NCBI RefSeq assembly: GCF_011386835.1
Contig: NC_088805.1
Span: 11,776,836 to 11,840,835, forward strand
DNA: 64,000 nt
Origin: Chrysemys picta bellii
Taxonomy: Eukaryota; Chordata; Testudines; Emydidae
Direction: 5' to 3'
Position numbers and translations under genes: made by a program. This document shows, piece by piece, positions 33,633 through 46,388 of this stretch. Position 1 is the first letter of the stretch, and each line of letters starts with the position of its first letter. A model generated the notes under the pieces. The model had not been told where the DNA came from. It made no database searches and was given only the letters and a program-made list of their open reading frames with translations.

Positions 33633-34588
33633 GCTCATTGTGAATTTCTGGCTGTTTACCATAGACTTATTAGTAACAAGAAGTTATGTACTATTGTTTT
33701 CCCAAGCTTGATAAATAAAGCAAACATGTTTTTCATAATTTTTAAAATGTTAGGGGTGCAACTAACTAGAATTTACATATTTTGTTCATCTGGTACACCT
33801 TGTCTCTTGGCTATATTCAAAGTAGTCAAACATTTCATACTTGATGCAGTACATTCTGTATTCCCTTCCTCCCTGAACTGCCGCAGTTCAAATGGTTTCT
33901 CTAAACTAAACTGGAGGCCCCGAACACAATGGATAGTTACTTTCACAACTTTCCTGCTATGCATGGGTCAACTAATTTAATTTGGAAAGAGACTCAAATA
34001 TATTTTACAGGTTTCAGTTACAGCAACCACCAAGTCCATGATGTGGAAAACAGTGGCAAGCAGTTATACAGTCCTCAGTGACTTTGCTATATGGACTACT
34101 TATCAAAAATACTTTATTTAATCCTTTTGTAGCCTCCAAGATAGTTTCAAGTGGATGGGGAAAATGTGTCCCTGGCTAATTTAATCCATATATAGTGTAA
34201 AATGCTGCTGTGGTATACTTGATTTGCCTTCACATAATTACATACTTCAGAAACTGATCTTCCAAATACACCAGGTCTTTCCATTTTCTTTCTCTCCTTT
34301 ATATCCTCCTCAGAACCGAAAGTAAAAATTTAAAGTCCATTTACAACAAGTATCAGTCTGAGAAAGATAGAAACAAACACACATACTAAATAAAGTCAGA
34401 TCGCTAACTGCTAAGTATTAGTCAGTTCTTTGTTACATCTTCTAGAATAGGTCTAGCTCTAACTGACAGATGTGTCTTCCCCCTCCTAACAAGCAGGCAC
34501 TGACATGACTAATGTGCTGAATGCAAAAGCTCTTCATGATGAAGTTTACATCTGAAATATAAATATAAGCTTTAGAGAACAGTCTTAC

Positions 34589-34666
34589 CTGAAGCTGCCA
34601 TAGACTATAAGGAGAATGGAAATCAGGAACGTAGACACTTGGCTGGAATCCACAAGGGAATATGCC
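34589..34666 (-). CDS. SPPL3: SPPL3 exon 2 (internal coding exon)
   Basis: 78-bp coding exon; acceptor TTCTAG at 34672-34667, donor GTAAGA at 34588-34583. It begins with the last base of a Trp codon, encodes AYSLVDSSQ and the first membrane segment [16 protein letters not shown], and ends two bases into an Arg codon finished by exon 3. The expected MAEQTYSW-type start lies in exon 1, which I could not find in the remaining 29 kb upstream, so intron 1 is longer than the window. Confidence 0.96.
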
Positions 34667-37014
34667 CTAGAATGAGGGAGAGAAAGGCACAATGTGTCAC
34701 CACAGAGCATCACTTTTGGGTGTCATTTGATAACTCTTTGTCTTATGTTAACAAAACAAATAGGGAATTGAATGACAAATCAGCAAGGTAGCTATTCCTA
34801 GAATGTCAATGCCAAATAAGAAAACACTTAAAAGGCTGACTAATTAGCCTATAATATTCAATGATAGACTCACAAATTATTTGCAGCATTCAAACAGTGA
34901 TCAAATATGACTTGTGGTAACTTGTGCCAAGCTCACCACATAGGAGCTTCTGCCAAAGCGTCTGGGAGGAGGAAGATGCTTTAGCTTTATCTAATGAAAC
35001 CATGACTATAAGATGCAGCCTTCTCAAATGTTACTTAGTTATAGGACTTAACTGGTAACGCAAAAGGTAGAATGGTGACCAAGCATTATTTCAGAGAAAA
35101 CAGGCTGCAGCATGCATTTAACTACATCCCACACAACTGGATCCACATTATACCTTACATGCAAGATGGAAATATTTTGATATAGGACTTCTGATAGAGA
35201 TTTTGGTAAGGACCAAGTAAAAAAGGGAAGCATCAGAGAAGGGGGTTGGCTTATGAACAGGTATAGAGAGGGAGAGGAGAGACACAGCCCCTCCCCCCCA
35301 ACAGGGGGAGCAAGGAGAGGCAGCACAGCCAGAAGGGATGAGTTACGAACAACAGTTTCAAACTGATTGGTCAACCAGACACCTCATTTGGAACTGGAAG
35401 TATACAATCATAGTTTTTTGGACACGATTCAAAATTCCAGAAATCTGCAAATCCATTTATATTTGGAACAGACATCTAAATGTGAATCTAATTTAGCCAG
35501 TGCAGGAGACAGGTTATGATGAATACATATGTAAATGTTAACCAGGTCACAACTGGAGCTATATCACTAGAGTGCCAAACAAAGTTGTGTTTAAATATTT
35601 TTTTTCAAAGAAGGATGCAACCAGGAAAAGTAATAGGAAGTTTGAGAGAAATTGTCAACTTTATGCAATGACGTTCATCGCAGAGTTTTCACTGAATGTC
35701 TACCAGGAATGTCAGTCACGTTAACTAAATGATTAGCAGTCAGAACAGTAGTGGAGGATTATACATGCAAAATACATGGCCTCAAAACAGAAGTTATCCC
35801 TTGACTTAAAATATCCATTGAAAAAGCACTTTATAGTACTTGTTACAGTGCTGATCAGAATGGAAAGCTAGCTCTTTCCTGGTTCCTGCTTTCATTCAGA
35901 AAACCAGCTGCTGAACAAAGGTAGGTAACTGGCTTCTGACTTCTGAAGGTTCCGGTTTAGTACTGTAATTCGTTACTCAGCTGTACACCAAATGAAAAGC
36001 ATTCTGGTGAGGTTCAATGCTTAATAAGATTCTTTTGCTACCATACCGCCAATTAAACATACATTCTGGAAGGTGGGTTTTAAAGGATACTTAACCAGGC
36101 TAGCAGGGGCCCTGAAAATAAACTCAAGCTTACTGATTTTGCCAGGAAATCTAATGGATAAAACATTTCAAAAGCTGATGTTATTAGGTCATTACCAAAT
36201 CCACAATTAAATTTAATACTCCCCATAAACTCTACTTTCCCATCTGCAGACAAAAAACAACCCAAAGGTTTTCTCTAGGACTGAAGACCATAGTCTGAAC
36301 TTCCAATTTTGCAGGGCCATTGCTGATTTTAATAACTGGCTGATTTAAGGGCAAGTGCTTACAACACAGAGCCTGCTAAAGGCATGCCAAGACAGAGACA
36401 CAGCAAGCACTGTTCTACAACATTCTGTGTGTCAGCCTTCTAGCTATACAATGAGAGCATTCTTGTCTACACAACAATTCAAGCAGCCAGCTCTTTAGCC
36501 TGGCACAGAGAGCTCCATAGACATTTACCTACAGAACAATTCCAGGAATACCGAGCTATTCAGCCACACAACCACTTCCACACTCCTCAAACACTAAGTG
36601 TGGAAAGCATGTACCATGGTACAAGCTACAGCAGGCAGTCCAAGCAATTTTTCCCCCCATTCTGGACAAAAGTGAATAACCTCTATATCCCCAGTAGTAC
36701 ATACACACTTTGTGCTCTGCTAGATAATATGTTGTTCAGCCAGTAAAGCGTCTCAACAGCAAACCTAACATAGTTCAACTGCAGAGATCACTCACAAGCT
36801 CTTTTCCTCCCACTCAGCAATCCGGGGTCCCAAGCATGCATCTCTTTTCCTTCTTTCTCTGTGGTAATGTAGCATCATTCATTTGCCTTCCCCAAACCGG
36901 ACCACTTGGGAGCTTCCAACAAAGGCTTCCTTCAACACTGTCATTCCTACTCATTCTAGTAACGTGTGCAATTTCTTTAATTCCTCAGACTACCCACTTG
37001 CATGCTATTCTTTC
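34667..37014. other. Intron 1 start: no recognisable feature
   Basis: No exon, repeat array or clear transposon end seen. Confidence 0.5.
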
Positions 37015-37371
37015 TACGGCTTTGTCTACACTACGAAGTTTTGTCGACAAAAACAATGGATGCATACACACTGCAATGCAACTTTTGGCTGCAAAAATGC
37101 ACTGTTTTAGTGACAAAATAAAACCACCCTGATGAGAGAGAGGCGGCTTTATGTGCAAATTTTTTGTTGGCAAAGTGCCAGTGTAGACACCATGCTTGAT
37201 TTTATTGCTTTAATTGGCCTCCAAGAGGTGTCCCACAATGCCCATCCTGAACTCCACTGCCCTGCAGCCAGGTACATCCACCCCTCCCCTTTAGAAGCCC
37301 TGTGAATTTTTGAAATTCCATTTCCTGTTTGCTCGGTGTGGAGAGGTCTCAACGCACCTTCCCAGGTGACC

Positions 37372-38840
37372 ATGGCAGGTTATCGCAGCAAATGCTCTCC
37401 TGCTTGGACCACTACGGAGCTGCTGGATCTGCTCAGTATATGGGGAGAGGAGGCTGTGCAGTCCCAGCTGCACTTGAGCCATAAGAATTTTGATACCTAC
37501 GGGTAGATTTCTCAAGGCTTGTGCAAAAAGGGCTATGTTTGGGACACGCTGCAGTGCTGAGCGAAGATTAAGGAGCTGAGGCAGGCGTACCATAAGGCGA
37601 GGGCGACAAACCATCGCTCCAGTGCTGCACCTAAGACCTGCTGGTTCTATAAGGAGCCAGATGCGATCCTCGGTGACGACCCCACTTCCACCGCCAATAG
37701 CCCCTGGGTATACTTCGGTGGGCCTGGAGACAGTAGAAGAGAATCGATCCCGGAGGACAAAGTCACTGATGAAGAGGTGGAGTTAGATAATGATGTGGAG
37801 CTCCTGGCGTGGTCGCCCAGTAGGACAGGCAGCCAGGAACTGTTCACCACTCTGGAGGTGTCTAGCCAGTCTCAGCAGTTGCTCTCCGGCAAGCAAGAAG
37901 CAGGAGAGGAGACGCCTCGTAAGTGGGTGTGGTTTGTGTAGTGTGGAGGTGGGTTCAGGGTATAGATATGTACAAGGCTGGTTCTGTTTCTGTGAGTTGG
38001 ACATTTCCCTGTTTAGCTATTCAGTACAGTGGAACAGGGTGTTGATGCACACAGAGATCTTACAGGAATCCTCCAGAGAGATCTCTAGGAAAGTTTCCTG
38101 TAGGTAGTTGGTAATCTTCTGCGAAGGTTCCTTGGCAGAGCAGCTTTGTTCCTTCCCCCACTGGAAATTTTCCCGTGCCATTTGGCAATCACTTGTGCAG
38201 GGACCAAAGCAGTACATAGGCGAGCAGCATAAGGACGAGGGCGGAAGCCAGAAGCAGTTAGTAGATGTACCCTCGCTTCCCTGCTTACCCTCAGCAGTGA
38301 GATATCTTCTACCATGACCCCCACCTGTGGAAAAGTGTGGAAGAATTTTACAATTTTTTCCATAGTTGACTGCACCACAAGCCTTGCAGAGTGCTCTTTT
38401 CCCCATGTAAAGCACCCCGCAGCCAACACTCACCATGTTTTGGCTGTTCGCAGAGATGTGTGCTTGCCAAGGTCAGTTAGAAAGTGATTGTTTCTGGTAC
38501 AAAAGGTGTATTTTACTGAAATGTTTCAATGCTGTGCGTGAACTTAATCACGATTCTTTGCATTGTTCCTTATGCTTCGGCAGATGTGGCCTTCAGGAAC
38601 ATCCCACACACACCAGCCGAGTGTCTGCGCCAGATAAGAAAGCGCCCAAGACGGAACAAAAACGACATGTTCCTGGAGGTACTGCACTTCTTCAATGCAG
38701 AAAAAAGGGAATGCAAGGAGTGGAGGAATGCTGAAAGGCAGGTGCCCACCCTCCCCTGCAGCACATTCAGAACTCTTTCCCCTTTCCAGGACTTCTCGGT
38801 TTCCCCTTCACTCCACCCTGTTGGACAATTTTCAAAATGA
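37372..38840 (+). pseudogene. Harbinger MYB/SANT-like protein gene (two exons, nonsense mutations)
   Basis: Exon 1 starts at the ATG at 37372, in CCATGG context, and runs to about 37919, where CGTAAGTGG looks like a donor. Its start, MAGYRSKCSPAWTTTELLDL, followed by LSIWGEEAVQSQL, is the trihelix/MYB-like domain with spaced Trp residues, continued by IKELRQAYHKAR and TCWFYKEPDAILG. In-frame TAG (after FDTYG, 37504-37506) and TGA (after TLQC, about 37558-37560) look like C-to-T changes of Gln and Arg codons. Exon 2 begins after the CAG at 38580-38582 and gives VAFRNIPHTPAECL, RQIRKRPRRNKNDMFLEV, ending at 38840. The protein would help the transposase reach the ends. Confidence 0.8.
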
Positions 38841-39002
38841 CAGCAATAAATGCAAACTTTTTGAATGGTAACTCACCTTTCTTTCCTACAAATTGAGATA
38901 GCAGGCAATTTAATCACTTGCTTACTGGAATGTAAGGCCCCAAATGTCACCATTGCTTTCTAGGAAAACTATGTGTAATGTAACATTACAGCACCAATCA
39001 CA

Positions 39003-40175
39003 TTACTGGTTCTCATTTTCAAAGTGTTGCCCCAAAGCCTTCCTGATTCAAATGGACCCCCCGATAGCCCTGGTATGTGGCTGCTCAAAATCAGCGGCCA
39101 AGCAGCCTGCCTCAACTCTCCAACCCTGGGCAAATCTTTCACCCTTAGCTTCACAAAGAGTATGAAGTGTATAACATACAGCTATGACCATGGGAATATT
39201 ATCCTTATTGAGTTCTAACCTGCCATAAAGGCATTGTCAGTGCACCTTTAATCTGCCAAATGCACATTCCACTGTCATCTGGCACCTACTCAGCCTGTTG
39301 AACCGCTCCTTACTGCTGTCCAGGTTTCCTGTGTAAGGTTTCATGAGTCATGGATGTAAGGGGTAGGCCATGTCTCCCAGGATCACTATGGGCATTTCAA
39401 CAACATCCCCCACTGTAATCTTCTGGTCTGGAAAGAAAGTCCCCGCTTGTAGCTTTCTATACAGGCCGGTGTTCCTGCATATGCGTGCGTCATGCATCTT
39501 CCTGGACCACTCCACGCTGATGTCAGTGAAACACCCACGGTAATCCACAAGCGCCTGCAACACCATGGATAAATACCCCTTCCTATTGATGTACTCCATT
39601 GCAAGGTGGTCTGGTGCCAAAATTGGAATGTGTGTGCCATCTATAGGCCCTCCACAGTTAGGGAAATCCATTTCTGCAAAGCCGTCCACTATTTCACGCA
39701 CATTTCCCAGAGTCATGGTCCTTAGGAGCAAGATGTAATTAACTGCCCTGCATACTTGCATTAACGCAGTCCCAGTCGACTTCCCAACTCCAAATTGATT
39801 CGCAACCAACCAGTAGCAGTCTGGAGTCGCCAGCTTCCACACAGCGATTGCCACACAGTTCTCTACCGATAGGGCAGCACTCATTCTGGTGTCCTTGCGC
39901 CGCAGTGCTGGGGCAAGCTCCGCACACAGTTCCAGGAAGGTGGTTTTCTGCATCCAAAAGTTCTGTAGCCACTGCTCATCATCCAACACCTGCATGACTA
40001 TACAATCCCACCATTCAGTGCTTGCTTCCTGAGCCCAAAAGCGACAGTCCACCCTCTGCAGCTGCTCTGTGAATGCCAAAAGCAATCTAAAGTTGCTCCT
40101 ATCCATATCACACAGCATGTCAGGCAACTGGGAGTCTTCTTCAGTTAGGAACGTCACGATTAACTGCACTGCCAT
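39003..40175 (-). pseudogene. Harbinger DDE transposase (HARBI1-like), three in-frame stops
   Basis: Open for 275 codons from 40175, then a TGA at 39347-39345 right after LGDMAYPLHP, where a Trp codon is expected. Reading through gives LMKPYTGNLDSSKERFN and CQMTVECAFGRLK, the box with the catalytic Glu (codon 39269-39267). The first catalytic Asp is D179 in GGPIDGTHIPI and the second is probably D229 in RKMHDARI. Further TGA codons lie at 39239-39237 and 39050-39048. At least the first two look like Trp codons changed by one G to A. All three DDE residues are still encoded. The start at 40175 may not be native, since vertebrate Harbinger transposase genes often have introns. Confidence 0.88.
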
Positions 40176-40585
40176 CCGTCATGTCTTCATGACAGTTATC
40201 AGAGCACAGGAGAGCAGTGTGAGATCCATCCTTTCTCACAAAGATGCCGGGATGCACAGCAAACAAGGGCCATTGGAAAATGCTGCGAAAGAAAGCCAGA
40301 AGCCCATAGAATGCTGGGACAGAAAGCAACGCTTCGTTGGACATTAAGCCCAGTCCCCAAATGCGCTGCGATCCGCTCCGCCTTCCCACAAGACCTAGTG
40401 GCAGAAGGTGTTGAGCTGGACTGTGGGATAGGTATCCACAGTGCGCTGCCCTCATTATCAATGCTAGTGCCCCGAGTGTGGACACACACTGCTGGCAGAG
40501 GGAGTGAGTGTGAACATACAATACACATTTTTATTATAGTACTTTTTGAATGTCGACAAAACTCTGTAGTGTAGACAAGTCCTAA

Positions 40586-42480
40586 TTTCCCTCCAGAGTT
40601 CATCCTCCATTGTGACAGCCATAAGGACATATCCCTTCATACTTCCCCCAGCCTTATACCTTTGATTCTTACATTGCTGCCACTCTCTCCAACTAATGAT
40701 TTTAAAAGGAATTCCATAAAATCTGATCAACACTGCTTCTAGACTGATGGGAAAAGTCACTTAAGGAAGTGCTTTGTATTGCCTCTCCTATCAATTTGTC
40801 ATCTGTGTTGAGTGATGTGTCTCTGCAGCACACTCAATCCACAATGGACCAAAGAACAAGGCACCAGGCCCATGAATCAAATCTAGGTTTCTTGAATAAC
40901 AGCACAGAGCACTAGCTACTAAGTAGCCTCTATATCTGAGAGACTAGGACAATGTAACTAAATCCAATGAAAAACCTCAGCCCACAAAGCAATGACACCA
41001 GCAATAAATGCCACTGCTCTGGTCTTACACCTCCATGGACAAACAGGATTTTGAGAGAAAGAAAGAAAAGAATGTATATTGAATGGCAGTGCCTTTAGAT
41101 ATGAACTGCCCTCACACAGGGCCCCTTATACCCAGCAACAGAAAAGTTTGGCCATGTCACCGTTGTGTTCTCTCCTTTTGTGCATTTACAGTATGCGTAA
41201 CTGAATACAATCAATACGGCAGCAATGGAAGGAAAACAACCATCTTAAAAAGGATCCTTTCAGAAACAGAGGCCAGCTGCAGTTCACCAAAACACATGTA
41301 AAAACAGAAATTGGTAATTTATTTTAATAGACATTTCTATATCACTCACCATAGTATTTGAGCACCTTTAAGATGAAGGAGGAAAAATCAAACAATTGTT
41401 AAAACATAAAGCAGGCATAACAGTTAGGCTAGCCTATGTTCGTTAAAATGAAATACACAGGCCATTCATTTTGTTTAGAGGAAGAGTTATACAATTTTTA
41501 GACTTCTGAGTTAAAGCCTACATCTATATCAATTTCCAACATTGCAATGTTTAGTTTCCTATAAGGTTTCCACTGTTTTTCTCGAGTCCCACTCACTGGA
41601 TTGGCTTAAAAAACGTCAGCCTTCTATATAGCATGTGTACATGGGTCAACGTAAGTGCTTCATGTTAGCCAATTCAGCATTTAAAAAGTACTTATTCAGT
41701 ATTGTAATAAAAAATTCTAATAAAGAATTAAAATCCTTTTAGGATGCAACAGACAAAACATTTTAAGATATGGCATGCACAGAGATGAAAATCTGAATAG
41801 GAGTTTCTCTGCTACTTGTTTAAATAGCTTTACAAAGGACTCAAACACAATTTATTCCAATCCACAGTCTTTATTTCAGACAATGGTATATCCAGTGAGT
41901 TCTCAAAATGAACATGATTTGACATTTAATTGTTTGACAGCTGACTTGCTCATTGACAATCCACTTGTGCACAGATAGGTACATGTAAGAAATTGCAATT
42001 GTTCAGACATGCCCTGTCTCATTTAATATAGCCACTCACATAGTAAGCAGATAACTGTTTCCTGAGTCATAGATTAAAGAGACCATTCAAAAGAAACCTT
42101 AAACTAACTTTGGGACCTAGTATCTGTTACTAATGTGTGGACATTGTCTAGGCTCAAGATTTACAAGAGTTCAAATTCCTGAAATTATTTCACTTTTCAC
42201 TGGGTCTCAGTTTCCAGAGCCCTCCAGTACTAGGTAGGTTCCATTATCGATCATCAACCATGAAAGTATAGATAGTTCCCTTTTAGTTCAGCTCACTAGC
42301 CCATTCCAACTTCTGGGGGGAAAATGGCTATGCGTGAAGCAGCTTCACAAAGCTTCACACACCCTTTAATGCAAACTAAAGGCCTTACTTCATTCAACAA
42401 AAATGGTATTCCATAGCCACACTTATGACACACCACTTTTATCACCTGATCTATTTTATCTTACTGCTGGGGAAGTGACA
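40586..42480. other. Intron 1 segment: no recognisable feature
   Basis: No exon or transposon end recognised. Confidence 0.5.
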
Positions 42481-44640
42481 AAAGATGGTTACTGATCTTT
42501 GTAACGGTTGTTCTTCAAGATGTGTTGCTCATATCCATTCCAATTAGGTGTGCGCGCACCGCGTGCACCACTGTCGGAAGATTTTTACCCTAGCAACACT
42601 CGGTGGGTTGGCTGAGGCGCCCCCTGGAGTGGCGCACTTATGGCACCCAATATATGCCCCTGCCGACCCAGCGCCCCTTCAGTTCCTTCTTGCCAGCTAC
42701 TCCAACAGAGGGGAATGAGGGTGGGTTTGGAATGGATATGAGCAACACATCTCGAAGAACAGTTACAAAGGTGAGCAACCATCTTTTCTTCGAGTGCTTG
42801 CTCATATCGATTCCAATTAGGTGACTCCCAAGCCTTACCTAGGCGGTGGGGTCGGAGTGAGATGTCGCGGAGCGAAAGACCGCTGAACCAAATGCCGCAT
42901 CATCCCTGGACTGCTGCACTATGGCATAGTGGGAAGTGAAGGTATGTACCGATGACCAAGTCGCTGCTCTACAGATCTCCTGTATGGGCACATGAGCCAG
43001 GAAGGTGGAGGACGAAGCTTGAGCCTGAGGGGGGTCAAGTGTGTAGCTGGGACACCAGCTAAGTCATAGCACGCACGGATACATGATGCAATCCAGGACG
43101 AGATGCGCTGGGTGGAGACCGGGAGGCCCTTCATCCAATCTGCCACAGCTACGAACAGCTGGGTCGTCTTTCTAAAAGCTATCTTTCAACCGATGTAAAA
43201 GGCGAAGGCCCTGCGAACATCTAGGGAGTGCAGCTGTTGCTCCCATCGAGAGGCGTACGGCTACAGATAAAAGATTGGAAGGAAGATGTCTTGAAAGGAC
43301 ACCACCTTAGGAAGGAAGGTGGGGTGTGGTCGCAACTGTACTTTGTCCTTATGAAACACCGTATACTGTGGTTCCAATGTGAGAGCTCTAAGCTCCAATA
43401 CACGTCTCCCCAAGGTTATAGCTACGAGGAAGGCCGTCTTCCAGGAAAGGTACAGGAGCAAGCAGGTCACCATGGGCTCAAAGGGAGCACCCATGAGCCT
43501 GGAGAGTACCAGGTTAAGATCCCACATAGGGGCTGGCTGTCTAATTCATGGGAACAGGTGCTCCAATCCCCTGAGAAATCTAGTGACCACAGGATTGGAG
43601 AAGATAGAATGCCCGTCCTCACCCGGGCGGAACGCTAAAATAGCTACCAGGTGCACTCGGATGGATGATATCGCCAAACCCTGTTGTTTTAAGGACAAGA
43701 GGTAATCCAAGATGACAAGAACTGACGCCCGTAGGGGGGTCTTATGATTCCGGGCACACCAGTAAGAAAAACGTTTCCACTTGGCTAAGTATGTGGATCT
43801 AGTAGAGGGCTTTCTGCTCCTCAAGAGTACCTGCTGAACCAAGTGAGAGCAGCACAGCTCAAATTGGTTTAACCATGCAGCATCCACACTGTGAGGTGAA
43901 GAGACTGCAGGTCGGGATGGCGGAGCCGTCAGTGATCTTGAGTGATCAGGTCTGGCCACAGCGGGAGTGGGATCAGAGTGTCCACTGACAGCTCGAAGAG
44001 AGTGGTATACCAGTGCTGCCTGGGCCACGCCGGGGCAATCAAGATCAGCCGGGCTCTGTCCCTGCGGAGTTTGAGCAGGACCCTGTGGACTAGCGGGAAT
44101 GGAGGAAAGGCATAGCACAGGTGAGGTTTCCACTGTATTAGGAAGGCGTACGAGAGAGAGCCCGGGGAACAACCTTAGAGAGAGCAGAACACCTGGCATT
44201 TCCGATTGTCGTGAGAGGCGAATAGGTCTATTGGGGAAAGCCACACCTCCAGAAGACAGAATGGATAACATCCGGGTGAACCAACCACTTGTGAGCCAGG
44301 AATGATCTGCTGAGGCAGTCCGCTAAGGTGTTCTGGACTCCCGGGAGAAACGACGCCACCAGATGGATCGAGTGGGCTATGCAGAATTCCCAAAGACAAG
44401 TGGCCTCCTGAGAGAGGGGGGACGACCAGGCTCTCCCTTGCTTGTTGATATAAAACATGGTCGTTGTGTTGTCTGTGAGGACTACAACGCAACAGCCTTG
44501 AATGTGCTGTTGGAATGCTTGACATGCCAGGCGCACTGCTCTGAGCTCCCGGACGTTGATGTGTAGGGATAACTCTGCTGCTGACCATAGGCCCTGTGTA
44601 TGAAGATTCCCGAGGTGGGCCCCCCATCCTAGATCAAACA
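42481..44640 (-). mobile_element. DIRS-type tyrosine-recombinase retrotransposon, 5' truncated
   Basis: Coding sense is minus. The low-coordinate end holds the terminal structure: the GTTCTTCAAGATGTGTTGCT region at 42513-42550 recurs inverted at 42728-42765 (GGAATGGATATGAGCAACAC) and again direct at 42785-42825, fitting DIRS inverted terminal and internal complementary regions. Upstream follow tyrosine recombinase and RNase H coding remnants. The element stops at about 44640 against a TAC/TAA microsatellite, with the RT and gag parts missing. Confidence 0.85.
42900..44536 (-). pseudogene. DIRS RNase H and tyrosine recombinase remnants
   Basis: RNase H at 44536-44228: VVVLTDNTTTMFYINKQG with the catalytic-type Asp in TDN, then HLVASFLPGVQNTLADCLSR. 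The frame then shifts to 44271-43546: a Pro-rich linker followed by the recombinase N-terminal core-binding domain (SRKPSTRSTYLAKWKRF, LSLKQQGLAISSIRVHLVAI). A further shift at about 43540 gives the catalytic domain start, AFLVAITLGRRVLELRALTL, holding the first catalytic Arg, and then VFHKDKVQLRPHP. Near 43040-42920 come RISSWIASCIRACYDLAG and, in another frame, FTSHYAIVQQSRDDAAFG with the region of the final Tyr. The HxxR box around 43030 is scrambled. Confidence 0.82.
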
Positions 44641-44654
44641 GATTGGCGAGCCTA

Positions 44655-44715
44655 AACCCATACTACTACTACTAATAATAATAATATTAAATAAAATCAA
44701 ATAAATAAATTAAAT
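44655..44715. repeat. Microsatellite (TAC)n-(TAA)n-(ATAA)n
   Basis: TACTACTACTAC passes into TAATAATAATAAT and AATAAATAAAT-type units at the truncated 5' edge of the DIRS element. Confidence 0.85.
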
Positions 44716-46120
44716 TCCCATATTATCCAAATTAATATTATCAGTACACCCTACATCAGGCTACACTCCTGATCAACTGTGTCTTACTTTGCTTCAGAAG
44801 CCCAGAGTATGTGCATATAAGAACCTTCTACTGGGCTTGCCACTGCACTACAGCTAAATCTGAACACTTGTAGCTACAGTCACAATGTTTTTGAAAAAAG
44901 AGACATGGCACCCATAGCACTAACCATTTAATCAAAATAAATGTTTTTCCTGTTAGAATCTAAAGGAATCTGGAGTAGACTGCTTGCCTTTCCCATGAAT
45001 CACATTAACAAAATAAGTCTGTCAGCCAACTCAGACAAGAAACCTTAACTGCACTTGGCTGTTAAATCTGGATAGTTTACAGCAGCACAGAAGATTTGAG
45101 AAACAAAGTTTACAGTATCAGAAGTGTATCTCAAATTTCTCATTCACAAAAGGCTTGCCCCACTGAAAATGAAAACTGATTTTCCCACAGAGCTTTGGTT
45201 AGGACTCACGAACATGTACATATTTCAAAGTAAAAATGGGGATTTACTGCATTGCATTAATTTACGAGAAGTTAATCTGTTTGACCTGAAATGTACATAG
45301 CACTAGAGACAGCACAGAAATATTTAGACAGACCATTCCAAAATCCAATACCCTCCTCATCTTTCAGTAGGAAAGTAAATCCTGCCACATCTGAATGCCT
45401 GGCTACTGACTAAGCTCTTGAAGACACACAGCTTTCCATGATCTGTGAAATATGTATTCAGCAAAGCATTCGGAAAAACCCTTACAGACAAAACTGTTGC
45501 TGGTGCTGCCATTTGAGCTACCTCCTCTGGTTTACCAGACTGTTTGCCAACAGAGCAAATAAATGACATGTTAAACAATATTTAAGAATTACAGCAGCTG
45601 GAAATGTTCCAAATTTCATGTTCTGTTTTGAACACCCACTAGAATGCAGGAATGAAAGCACAAAGAAGATTAACTTCTAACCACTGCATGAAAGGATCAG
45701 AATATCTGACTCATGTTATCAAGGGGATCACCTCTCCCAAACAGTGTAGAATGACATCCCATCACTTCAAAACCAGTCACATGCCAGGTGCAAGTTCTTT
45801 ACTCTCTAAAAAATACTACATTAACGATTACACATAACCAAGCTGCTCCTGAAGGACGACTGGAATCAATGGATACTGAAGAGAATACATCTTCGAACTA
45901 ACTCTCCTGCGACACATGCAATTGATGGGGAAATAAGTTTCCAATTCAAAAATAAAAAGCACAATTGAAAAAGTTCAACTGCAATAATTTAAAAGCCGCA
46001 GGATAATACTCATATGAAATATACATTTTTATACTGCACATTATAAATATATATAAATTAATGTGAATCAGGACATAAGTTTCATGTCTTCCCCACACAA
46101 GCTGACCAGGGCTTCTGAGT
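44716..46120. other. Intron 1 segment: no recognisable feature
   Basis: AT-rich; no exon or transposon end recognised. The 73-codon minus ORF at 45578-45357 has no recognisable domain. Confidence 0.5.
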
Positions 46121-46124
46121 TTTA

Positions 46125-46388
46125 GGCCTTGGCTACACTTGAGAATTCACAGTGCTGCCGCTGTAGCACTGTGAAGCGCGAGTGTAGTCGCGCCGCCAGC
46201 GCTGCGAGAGCTCTCTCGCAGTGCTGCAAGTACTCCACCTCTCCAAGGGGAATAGCTTGCAGCGCTGCAAGCGCTGATTACACTGGCGCTTTACAGCGCT
46301 GCACTCGCTGCGCTCGGGGGAGGGAGGGCGTTTTCACACCCGAGCGCAACAAGTTGCAGCGCTGTACAGCGCCAGTGTAGCCAAGGCC
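46125..46388. mobile_element. Harbinger-type MITE, 264 bp, CAGCGCTG-rich
   Basis: Near-perfect ends GGCCTTGGCTACACT / complement GGCCTTGGCTACACT with TTA duplicated at 46122-46124 and 46389-46391. The inside holds many copies of AGCGCTG-like palindromes. Same family as 29919-30179, but much less decayed, with most of its CpG sites kept. Confidence 0.9.

Larger units (their letters stand above)
37018..40582. mobile_element. Nearly complete PIF/Harbinger transposon with both genes
   Basis: 3.57 kb. The terminal inverted repeats run about 30 bp: left GGCTTTGTCTACACTACGAA, then GTTTTGTCGACA; right, in complement, GGACTTGTCTACACTACAGA, then the same GTTTTGTCGACA. Flanks are TAC (37015-37017) and TAA (40583-40585), a 3-bp TSD with one change; CTA/CTA shifted by one base is an alternative reading. 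Inside are two convergent genes, as in vertebrate Harbinger elements: a plus-strand MYB/SANT-like DNA-binding protein (37372-38840) and a minus-strand DDE transposase (40175-39003). Both carry a few nonsense changes, so it is recently dead or nearly so. Confidence 0.92.

Noticed and set aside
33543..33980. 145-codon ORF
   Set aside because: It begins inside an antisense PLE end and shows no domain, no splice context and no family resemblance.
46125..46388. CpG-island promoter, possibly SPPL3 exon 1 region
   Set aside because: The block has TIRs and a TTA TSD, so it is a MITE; no start codon context or donor for exon 1 was found.
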